Assembly: GCA_903932545.1 (NCBI GenBank)
Contig: CAIZGT010000552.1
Span: forward strand, 1-5,421
Direction of reading: 5' to 3'
Length of the DNA: 5,421 bases
Origin: an uncultured Rhodospirillales bacterium
GTDB taxonomy: Bacteria; Pseudomonadota; Alphaproteobacteria; Acetobacterales; Acetobacteraceae
Shown one piece after another: positions 1-5,421 of the stretch. Each line of letters begins with the position of its first letter. Positions within the stretch are counted from its first letter, which is position 1. The position numbers and the translations under genes were made by a program. The notes beneath the pieces were generated by a model, which had not been told where the DNA came from, ran no database searches, and worked only from the letters and a program-made list of their open reading frames with translations.

Positions 1-837
1 CTGATGGATGAGCCGTTTTCCGCGCTCGACGTGCTGACCGCTGAGACGCTGCGCACCGACTTGATCGATCTGTGGTCTGAGCAAAAGCTGCCGATCAAGT
101 CGATTTTGATGGTGACGCACAATATTGAAGAAGCGGTGCTCATGTGCGACCGCATCTTGGTCTTCAGCTCGAACCCTGGTCGGGTTGCCAGCGAATTGGC
201 CGTGCCGTTCCCGCACCCGCGCAACCGCCACGACCCTGCGTTCCGTCAGGTGGTGGATGACATCTATGCGCTGATGACCCGCCGCGCGCCCACGCCGCAA
301 GCCGTGGTGCAGTCGCCTGCGGTGGAGGCGGGCTTTGCCACGCCGATGACGATGGTCTCGACCAACCTGATGGCCGGTCTGCTCGAAACTCTCGCAGGGC
401 CCCCGTATGACGGCCGGGCTGACTTGCCGGCTTTGGCGGCGGGTTTGCAGCTTGAGGCGGATGAGTTGCTGCCGATGGGTGAAGCACTGCAATTACTGCA
501 TCTGGCCGAATTGGCGGATGGTGACCTCAACCTTACCGACGCTGGCCGTGCTTTTGTGCATGCCGACACCGATGATCGCAAGACGATCTTCGCCGAAGCG
601 CTGCGCCTGCACGTGCCGTTGATAGCTGCCATCCGCCACACGCTCGACGAACGCTGGAACCATCGCGCTTCGGCCGTGCGGTTCCGTGACGAGTTGGAAG
701 ACCATATGTCGCCGGATTACGCCGAAGAGACGCTGCGCACCGTGATCTCCTGGGGCCGTTACGCGGAGTTGTTCTCGTATGACGAAGAGGCGGCGCAGTT
801 CAGCCTTGAGGACATTGAGGAGGAAGCGGCGGAGTGA
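1..837 (+). CDS. ABC transporter ATP-binding protein, NitT/TauT type with AAA-associated C-terminal domain (5' partial)
   Basis: This is the C-terminal 278 residues of an ATPase that would power uptake of a small anion or organic solute (nitrate, sulfonate, taurine or bicarbonate class) with a membrane permease and a periplasmic binding protein. The reading frame is open at the window edge, so the start, Walker A and signature motif lie outside. Numbering from the first visible codon, the Walker B/D-loop segment LMDEPFSALD is residues 1-10, with catalytic Glu4, and the H-loop histidine is His40 in MVTHN. The segment ILVFSSNPGRV (about 51-61) is typical of the SsuB/TauB/NrtD group. After a Pro/Ala-rich linker (about 95-112), residues from about 118 to the end match the helical AAA-associated C-terminal domain found in one branch of these ATPases; its role is not well known. 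The tail is strongly acidic. The gene ends in TGA. The substrate cannot be inferred from this fragment. The family call is firm. Confidence 0.9.
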   Translation: MMDEPFSALDVLTAETLRTDLIDLWSEQKLPIKSILMVTHNIEEAVLMCDRILVFSSNPGRVASELAVPFPHPRNRHDPAFRQVVDDIYALMTRRAPTPQAVVQSPAVEAGFATPMTMVSTNLMAGLLETLAGPPYDGRADLPALAAGLQLEADELLPMGEALQLLHLAELADGDLNLTDAGRAFVHADTDDRKTIFAEALRLHVPLIAAIRHTLDERWNHRASAVRFRDELEDHMSPDYAEETLRTVISWGRYAELFSYDEEAAQFSLEDIEEEAAE

Positions 838-857
838 TCCGTCCTTTTTAGCGATCA

Positions 858-897
858 CAATCCGTCATTGCGCGCGGCGCTCGCGATGACGGTATTG
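858..897. repeat. Imperfect palindrome (REP-like) between convergent genes
   Basis: Bases 858-872 pair with 882-897 to give a stem of about 15 pairs: CAAT/ATTG outermost, a one-base bulge at T893, then CCGTCATTGCG against CGCGATGACGG with one G-T pair. The loop is the nine bases 873-881. It fills most of the 61-base gap between two converging genes. No T-run follows the stem on either strand, so it is not a textbook intrinsic terminator, although it could still pause or protect both transcripts. The core CCGTCATTGCG resembles dispersed palindromic repeats in many alphaproteobacterial genomes, which tend to sit in such gaps; that link is from memory, not a search. A second, shorter hairpin is possible: GTGATC (834-839, overlapping the upstream stop codon) with GATCAC (853-858). 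Confidence 0.6.
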
Positions 898-898
898 C

Positions 899-3532
899 CT
901 ACCCCTCGGCCCGCAGCACCAACTTCGCCTCCACCACATCCGGCTCATCTGGCACGTGATGAATGGTGAAGCCAAGTTTGCGGACAAAATGCAGCATCGG
1001 CTGATTGTCGGACAGCACTTGCCCAACAATCTCATACATGTTCTGCGAACGGCCCCAATTGATCAGCTGTTCCATCAGGTGTCGCGCCAAGCCAAGCCCT
1101 TTCATGTCCGGCTGGACCACCACAGCAAACTCACCATGCAGCGGCGCATCACACACGAGCCGGGCGACGCCCACCGTCTCTGGTTCGCCATCCGGGCCAG
1201 GGCGGGTGGCTACGAAGGCCATTTCGCGCTCAAAATCCACCTGCGTCATGCGCGCGGTTTGTTCGGGGGACAATTCGCGGATGGCGGTGAAAAAGCGATA
1301 GCGGATGTCTTGTGGTGACAGCCGCAGGAAGAACGCGGCATGGGCCTTTGCGTCTTCGGGGCGGATCGGGCGAATGGTAAATTCTTGGCCGTTTGCGACG
1401 TATTGGCCCTGTAACTCTGCTGGATAGGGCGCCAAAGCCAGCCTTGACGGCGGTGCATCCAACGGACGCAGCGCAATCCAGGCGTCCGCCGCCTGCACGG
1501 ACTCGGAACTCGACAGCAGCGGGTCGATATCAAGCTCGGCAATCTCAGGAAAATCCACGATCAGCTGCGACACGCGCACCAGCGCATCTGCCACCCGCTC
1601 CTCGCGGGCGGTGCGTGGGTCGTCGATATTGACCAAAGCGCGGGAAATTCTGGTGCGAGCGATCAATGCGTGCGCAAGCGGCAGGTTCAGCGGCGGCAAA
1701 TCGACGGCGCTATCACGAAACACTCGCACTGACGTGCCGCCCTGGCCGAACACGATCACCGGCCCAAACGTGGCATCATCGCGCACGGCGATGGTGAGTT
1801 CGCGCGCCTGCCCAACCTGATGCTGGACCAGATAGCCCGCAGATGTGTCACGCATGAAGCGCGACGCATCGCGCAATTGGTTGGCGTTGGCCAGTTCGGT
1901 CATGGACGCACTGCGGACCAGCGGCTCGGGGCGCGAACAGCGGCGGCGCTTGAGCACAACCGGATAGCCGAGCATGTCGGCTGCTGCGACAAGTTCGTCC
2001 TCGGTTGCGCCGGACAGGGTGGGCACCACGCCCACGCCATACGCCGCCAGCACACCAAGCGCCTCATCCTGCATCAGCGCATCGCGACCGGCTGCGCGGA
2101 CATCGGCGAAAATTTGTCGAACATGCGCCTGATCCGGCGCAATCGTCAGCACCGCGCTGGCCGGCAATTCACGGGCGGCAGCGCGATTGTGGCGATCTTC
2201 CACCAGGTGATGAAAGCCGCGCACCGCCTGTTCCGGCGTGGCGAACACCGGCACCCCAGCCTCGGCCAGCAGGCGGCGATGGGCAGCTCCGGTGGTCTCG
2301 CCCATCACGCAAGCCAGCACCGGCGCCTTGAGCGATTTGGACGCCGCTGCCAGGGCCATGATCCCGGCCTCGTCTCCTTCGCCGGTCGGGGCATGCACCA
2401 CCAGCACGCCACCAACCTCACGCGCGCCGGAGAGCAACGCGGCAGCTTCGGCCAGCTTGATCGGGCTATCCGTGCCGACATACACCAAATCACCCGCGCC
2501 ACCTGGCATGATCGACTGGTTGGCCGGGCCGAAGGCGCGCGGGATGGCGAGTTTTAGCACTTCGCGGGTTTCAGGGCTGAGCTGCACCATCTCCAGCCCA
2601 TCCCGCAACGCCGCATCGGCGGCCATCTGGCCAGGGCCGATGGCGTTGGTGACCACTGCCAGGCCGTCACTGCGCGCAGGTTTGGCGCGGGTGAGGGTTT
2701 CGGCGGCGGCCAGCATGTCTTCCAGCCTGTCCACCACCAGCACACCCGCGCGCCGCAGCGCTGCCTCGAACGCGGCATCGGCACCGCCGCTGGGATCGCG
2801 CAGCATACCGCCTGCGCGCATCGCCACCACCGGGCGCATGCGTGAGGCGGCACGCGCGCCGGAGAGGAACATGCGGCGGTCGCGGATCAGGCGGATATCC
2901 ATCAAAATGGCTCCGGTTCCCCCGTCACGCGATAACCAGTCCAGTGCGACCGCGAACCCCATATCGGTGTTGCCGCCCACGCCGATCACATAGCTGAAGC
3001 CCACGCCATTCGGCTCAGCCCAGTCCAGCACCGCGCGACACAGTGCCGCTGATTGCGAGACCAGCGCCACCCGCCCGGCACGCGGCAACAGATGCGAGCG
3101 CGTCGCTTGCAGGCCAATGCTGGGAATGGCGATGCCGAACGAACCCGGCCCCATCACCCGCACGCCGGTTGCGCGTGCTGCTGCGCCGACATTATCCGCC
3201 ATGCCGATAATCATCGCGGCAAACGTGCCGCGCTTGGCCAGTTTGGTGAACAATTCCAGCACGTCCACACCGTCAGAACAGATCACCGCCAAATCTGGCG
3301 CGATCGGCAGAGCAGGAACATCAGAATAAGCCAAAACGCCTGAAATCGCCTCAATCTTGCCGTCTGCTGTGCCGGTCACGGGCAAAATGGCGCCCTTGAA
3401 CCCACCCGCCATCAAATTCGCCATCACCTGCACCCCGGCAGGCGAGTTTGCGCCGATCACTGCGACCGAATCTGGACGGAACAGTGCCTCAGGGCGGAAA
3501 CGGCCATTGGAGAGGGAGCGGTGCAAGGTCAT
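899..3532 (-). CDS. Pat/PatZ-like protein: degenerate NDP-forming acyl-CoA synthetase fused to a GNAT acyltransferase
   Basis: This 877-residue cytoplasmic protein has the layout of bacterial protein lysine acetyltransferases (Pat/PatZ), which use acetyl-CoA to acetylate lysines of enzymes such as acetyl-CoA synthetase. Domains in order: CoA-binding Rossmann-like (about 15-135, SVAVIGA), succinyl-CoA-ligase-like (about 150-440, VALVSQSAAL), ATP-grasp-like (about 485-695, with GPVIVFGQGGT and EIAELDIDPLL) and GNAT (about 717-877). The GNAT acetyl-CoA loop is KGLGLA at 811-816, followed by RHLM. Several synthetase motifs are altered: no SHTGAL-type phospho-histidine segment (RDPSGGADAAF at 245-255 instead), GPGSFG where GPNCLG is usual, and RRRCSRPEP after LK528 where HKSDVGG is usual. 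The synthetase half is therefore probably inactive and may serve as a ligand-sensing or scaffold part. The stop is TAG. Start: ATG at 3532 puts the family N-terminus close to the first beta strand. ATG at 3547 and GTG at 3604 are in-frame alternatives; none has a clear ribosome site. The real substrate is unknown. Confidence 0.88.
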   Translation of the reverse strand: MTLHRSLSNGRFRPEALFRPDSVAVIGANSPAGVQVMANLMAGGFKGAILPVTGTADGKIEAISGVLAYSDVPALPIAPDLAVICSDGVDVLELFTKLAKRGTFAAMIIGMADNVGAAARATGVRVMGPGSFGIAIPSIGLQATRSHLLPRAGRVALVSQSAALCRAVLDWAEPNGVGFSYVIGVGGNTDMGFAVALDWLSRDGGTGAILMDIRLIRDRRMFLSGARAASRMRPVVAMRAGGMLRDPSGGADAAFEAALRRAGVLVVDRLEDMLAAAETLTRAKPARSDGLAVVTNAIGPGQMAADAALRDGLEMVQLSPETREVLKLAIPRAFGPANQSIMPGGAGDLVYVGTDSPIKLAEAAALLSGAREVGGVLVVHAPTGEGDEAGIMALAAASKSLKAPVLACVMGETTGAAHRRLLAEAGVPVFATPEQAVRGFHHLVEDRHNRAAARELPASAVLTIAPDQAHVRQIFADVRAAGRDALMQDEALGVLAAYGVGVVPTLSGATEDELVAAADMLGYPVVLKRRRCSRPEPLVRSASMTELANANQLRDASRFMRDTSAGYLVQHQVGQARELTIAVRDDATFGPVIVFGQGGTSVRVFRDSAVDLPPLNLPLAHALIARTRISRALVNIDDPRTAREERVADALVRVSQLIVDFPEIAELDIDPLLSSSESVQAADAWIALRPLDAPPSRLALAPYPAELQGQYVANGQEFTIRPIRPEDAKAHAAFFLRLSPQDIRYRFFTAIRELSPEQTARMTQVDFEREMAFVATRPGPDGEPETVGVARLVCDAPLHGEFAVVVQPDMKGLGLARHLMEQLINWGRSQNMYEIVGQVLSDNQPMLHFVRKLGFTIHHVPDEPDVVEAKLVLRAEG

Positions 3533-3612
3533 GATGCAGTGCAACATAAAGGATTGCGAGGTTTGGCGCACGTGAAATGGCGGGCTGGTCCCTCCACCGA
3601 TCACATGGCAGC

Positions 3613-3618
3613 TTTATA
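3613..3618 (-). promoter_or_regulatory. Possible -10 element for the acyltransferase gene
   Basis: The minus strand reads TATAAA here, in the context GGTATAAAG, inside the divergent gap. Transcription would begin near base 3606. That is almost on the alternative GTG start at 3604 but leaves a leader of about 60-75 bases before the ATGs at 3547 and 3532, so it mildly favours the later starts. No good -35 hexamer lies at 16-18 bases; TTGTCA is present but about 21 bases away. This is a weak call made from sequence alone. Confidence 0.25.
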
Positions 3619-3631
3619 CCAACAATGGCGC

Positions 3632-3639
3632 GAAGAAGG
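3632..3639 (+). promoter_or_regulatory. Ribosome binding site of the hydrolase gene
   Basis: The purine-rich run GAAGAAGG lies nine bases before ATG 3649 and is complementary to part of the 16S rRNA 3' end. It supports 3649 as the start of the hydrolase, and therefore the 116-base size of the divergent gap. No convincing plus-strand -35/-10 pair was found upstream of it. Confidence 0.6.
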
Positions 3640-3648
3640 TGACAATCT

Positions 3649-4593
3649 ATGGACGAACGTCTCGACCCCGATATGCGGGCTGCCAAGAAGCTGATGGATG
3701 AGGCCGCCGCTCGGATGCCGCCAATCAGCCTGATGCTGCCGATTGATGCCAGCCGCATGATCAATGACGAGTTGTTGCTGCCGCTCGCTCAAGGCGGGCC
3801 GAATATGCACGAGACGCGCGAGATTTGGGTGTCTGCCCAAGGCCGCCGCATTCTGTGTCGCCTGCATCGCCCAATTGATGCGCTCAACCTGCCGGTTTTG
3901 GTCTGGTTCCATGGCGGCGGCTGGGTGTTCTCGTCCATCGACACGCATGACCGCTTGGTGCGTGACCTTGCAGCGGCAGGAAACGTGGCGACGATCAACG
4001 TGGATTACTCCCTCTCCCCAGAGGCGAAATTCCCCCGCGCCGTTCTCGAAGCCGCCGACGTGGTGCGCCAAATCGCGGTGCATGCGCGCGCTTGGGGGCT
4101 CAACCCAGACCGCATCGCCATCGGCGGCGACTCAGCCGGTGGCAATCTGGCGCTCGGCGCAGCCATGCTGCTGCGCGACACCAACGGGCCGATGCTGAGC
4201 GCTTTGCTCACCGCCTACCCGGTGACCGATGCTGCTTGCGACAGTCCCACATATCAGGAATTTGCCGAGGGCTACGGCCTCACCCGTGCTGGTATGGTGG
4301 CGTATTGGGAATGCTACCTCGCCAACCAAGCCGATCGGCTGAACCCAATCGCCTCGCCATTGCGTGGCGATTGTGCGGGGTTGCCGCCATCCTATGTGTT
4401 CGTGGCCGAGCTAGACGTGTTGCGCGACGAAGGCATCGCGATGGCGAAAAAGCTGGAAGCCGCGGGCGTGGAGACCGTGCTCGATATTTGCCCCGGCATG
4501 CTGCACGGTTTTGCGCGACTAACCGAGCATGTCGGTGTCGCACGCGCTGTGATCGCTCGCGCTGGGGCGTGGCTCGCTGGCGTGTTGGCCTGA
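3649..4593 (+). CDS. Alpha/beta hydrolase, hormone-sensitive lipase family (fold-3 esterase)
   Basis: This 314-residue enzyme belongs to the HSL branch of alpha/beta hydrolases, which split carboxyl esters, usually of short acyl chains, with a Ser-Asp-His triad. The oxyanion-hole motif HGGGW is at 88-92. The nucleophile elbow GDSAGG is at 160-165 with Ser162. The acid is probably Asp256 in ELDVLRDEG, and the histidine is His286 in LHGF. The motif DYSLSPEAKFP (119-129) is also typical of the family. The first 45 or so residues would form the N-terminal cap helices. The length is normal, every key residue is present and there is no signal peptide, so it should be cytoplasmic. ATG 3649 is chosen because GAAGAAGG precedes it by nine bases. 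The next gene starts two bases after its TGA, so the two are probably one transcript. The natural substrate cannot be told; catabolic esters or acylated metabolites are possible. Confidence 0.93.
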   Translation: MDERLDPDMRAAKKLMDEAAARMPPISLMLPIDASRMINDELLLPLAQGGPNMHETREIWVSAQGRRILCRLHRPIDALNLPVLVWFHGGGWVFSSIDTHDRLVRDLAAAGNVATINVDYSLSPEAKFPRAVLEAADVVRQIAVHARAWGLNPDRIAIGGDSAGGNLALGAAMLLRDTNGPMLSALLTAYPVTDAACDSPTYQEFAEGYGLTRAGMVAYWECYLANQADRLNPIASPLRGDCAGLPPSYVFVAELDVLRDEGIAMAKKLEAAGVETVLDICPGMLHGFARLTEHVGVARAVIARAGAWLAGVLA

Positions 4594-4595
4594 TC

Positions 4596-5138
4596 ATGCG
4601 GGTTTACCTCGCTGGGCCGGACGTGTTCCTGCCTGACCCACTCTCCCGCGCGGCGCGGCTTAAATTGCGCTGTGCGGCGCATGGCCTGGTTGGCGTGTCA
4701 CCGTTGGACGCTCTCGCTGACGAGCCACCCCACTGGTCCACGCTGCCCGAGGCGCTGCGCATCGCAAGGCGGAACGAGGCGCATATTGCCTCGTGTGACG
4801 TGCTGCTCGCCAATCTCACGCCATTTCGGGGTGCGTCGGCGGATGTCGGCACCGTGTTCGAACTCGGCTTCATGCGGGCGTTGGCGCGTCCGGTGTTTGG
4901 CTGGAGCAACAGCGCCACCGATTTTGCCAGCCGCACCCGCGGCCTCCACGCCGTCACCGGGGCGGTTGATGCGGACGGAATGCTGATCGAGGATTTCGGT
5001 CTTGGCGACAATCTGATGATCGACGGCGCAATTGCCGCAAGTGGCGGCGTGTTTATCCGCCGCGACTGCGTGCCTGATCAGATTTGGAGCGATATTTCGG
5101 CGTTTGAGTCGTGTTTGGCCGCGATTAGACGGCTTTAA
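4596..5138 (+). CDS. Nucleoside 2-deoxyribosyltransferase family protein
   Basis: This 180-residue protein matches the family that transfers 2-deoxyribose between nucleobases, or hydrolyses nucleosides and nucleotides, in nucleotide salvage. The N-terminus has YLAGPDVF (4-11). Further on are RRNEAHIASCDVLLANLTPF (58-77), ADVGTVFELGFM (82-93) and EDFGLGDNLMI (132-142). By analogy with the Lactobacillus enzyme, Tyr4, Asp68, Asp83 and the nucleophile Glu89 fill the expected active-site roles; the Asp83-Glu89 spacing of six matches the Asp92-Glu98 spacing of that enzyme. The start is ATG 4596 in TGATCATG, two bases after the hydrolase stop. No Shine-Dalgarno-like run precedes it, so translation probably depends on ribosomes finishing the hydrolase. 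The same frame stays open far upstream inside the hydrolase gene, but that stretch is Arg/Cys-rich and unlike the family. The gene ends in TAA and overlaps the converging arsenate reductase by 14 bases. Whether it is a transferase or a hydrolase is not decided by sequence. Confidence 0.88.
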   Translation: MRVYLAGPDVFLPDPLSRAARLKLRCAAHGLVGVSPLDALADEPPHWSTLPEALRIARRNEAHIASCDVLLANLTPFRGASADVGTVFELGFMRALARPVFGWSNSATDFASRTRGLHAVTGAVDADGMLIEDFGLGDNLMIDGAIAASGGVFIRRDCVPDQIWSDISAFESCLAAIRRL

Positions 5139-5421
5139 CCGCCACACGCCCGGCCGCGCCAATGCTGTTCAACTCATCACGCAGTGCGCTCAGATCGAGC
5201 TTATGCAGCGGAAGGCTGAGGAATAGTTTCACCCGGCGTTCCAGAATGCTGAACGCATCGCGGAACGCCAACATGCGCTCGACCTCTGAGCCTTCAGATT
5301 GCACCGGGTCCGGCACCGCCCAATTGGCCAGCACTGGCATGCCCGGCCAAACCGGGCAGGTTTCGCCAGCGGCCTCATCGCAAACGGTGAAGACGAAATC
5401 CATCACCGGGGCATTGGGGCC
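5125..5421 (-). CDS. arsC: Arsenate reductase, thioredoxin-coupled low-molecular-weight phosphatase type (5' partial)
   Basis: This is the C-terminal 98 residues of a cytoplasmic arsenate reductase that would turn arsenate into arsenite for export. The frame is open at the window edge, so the P-loop with the first catalytic cysteine (CX5R) lies outside. Numbering from the first visible codon, TVCDEAAGETCPVWPG (12-27) carries Cys14 and Cys22, which correspond to Cys82 and Cys89 of the Staphylococcus pI258 enzyme that relay the disulfide to thioredoxin; the spacing here is eight rather than seven. Then come NWAVPDP (33-39), where HWG.xDP is usual, AFRDAF (about 53-58) and a C-terminal helix pair with LFLSLPLHKLDLSALRDEL (about 67-85). 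A related low-molecular-weight phosphatase is the alternative, but the two cysteines and the CPVWPG motif favour ArsC. It ends in TAA and converges on the deoxyribosyltransferase gene. Any arsR or arsenite pump would lie beyond the window. Confidence 0.85.
   Translation of the reverse strand, partial: GPNAPVMDFVFTVCDEAAGETCPVWPGMPVLANWAVPDPVQSEGSEVERMLAFRDAFSILERRVKLFLSLPLHKLDLSALRDELNSIGAAGRVAVKAV

Noticed and set aside
845..850. TTTTTA run after the ATPase stop as the U-tract of an intrinsic terminator
   Set aside because: It comes before the main palindrome on the plus strand and reads as an A-run after it on the minus strand, so it cannot serve as a U-tract for that stem in either direction.
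264..858. Minus-strand open frames opposite the ABC ATPase (264-641 and 493-858)
   Set aside because: They lack domain motifs and a ribosome site and are mutually overlapping, while the plus strand encodes a clear ATPase.
1820..2993. Long plus-strand open frames of about 245-250 codons (1820-2557 and 2238-2993) opposite the acyltransferase gene
   Set aside because: Both lie wholly antisense to a well-recognised protein, have the Arg/His/Ala/Ser-rich makeup of GC-rich shadow frames, lack recognisable motifs and overlap each other.
4092..4595. In-frame extension that would add 168 codons to the front of the deoxyribosyltransferase
   Set aside because: It lies inside the hydrolase gene in another frame and is Arg/Cys-rich without family motifs. 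The YLAGP motif that normally sits at the N-terminus begins right after ATG 4596.
4604..5162. Minus-strand open frames opposite the deoxyribosyltransferase (4604-5011 and 4698-5162)
   Set aside because: They have shadow-like composition, no motifs, and lie antisense to a gene with clear active-site residues.
5340..5358. Perfect seven-pair hairpin TGCCCGG/CCGGGCA with loop CCAAA, as a terminator for the hydrolase/deoxyribosyltransferase transcript
   Set aside because: It is followed by only three T bases, lies about 200 bases past the stop inside arsC, and is explained by the codons of the conserved CPVWPG motif.

Overview
The window reads as ordinary chromosomal DNA from a GC-rich bacterium, most likely an alphaproteobacterium (perhaps Rhodospirillales/Acetobacteraceae). 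This placement is inferred from the gene types: a NitT/TauT-type ABC ATPase with an AAA-associated tail, a fused NDP-forming acyl-CoA synthetase/GNAT protein, and a thioredoxin-type ArsC. It also rests on the GC-rich codon choice and on a palindrome resembling repeats common in alphaproteobacterial genomes. No marker gene fixes the genus. I see no phage, transposase, tRNA, rRNA or CRISPR array.

Layout. Positions 1-837 (+) hold the 3' part of an ABC transporter ATPase, cut by the window edge at its Walker B motif. It converges on a large minus-strand gene (899-3532) for a Pat/PatZ-like acyltransferase. The 61 bases between them are almost filled by an imperfect palindrome. A 116-base divergent gap (3533-3648) separates the acyltransferase from a plus-strand pair: an HSL-family alpha/beta hydrolase (3649-4593) and, two bases after its stop, a nucleoside 2-deoxyribosyltransferase-like protein (4596-5138). 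The last gene, on the minus strand, is the C-terminal part of a thioredoxin-coupled arsenate reductase (5125-5421). It overlaps the deoxyribosyltransferase tail to tail by 14 bases. No stretch over 300 bases lacks a gene.

How they may work together. The hydrolase and deoxyribosyltransferase are probably co-transcribed and translationally coupled. The other genes look like separate units: solute uptake, protein acylation or CoA-dependent regulation, and arsenic resistance.

The most interesting point is the acyltransferase. Its synthetase half appears to have lost several catalytic motifs together, including the phospho-histidine segment, while its GNAT half looks intact. I find no convincing new multi-gene system here.
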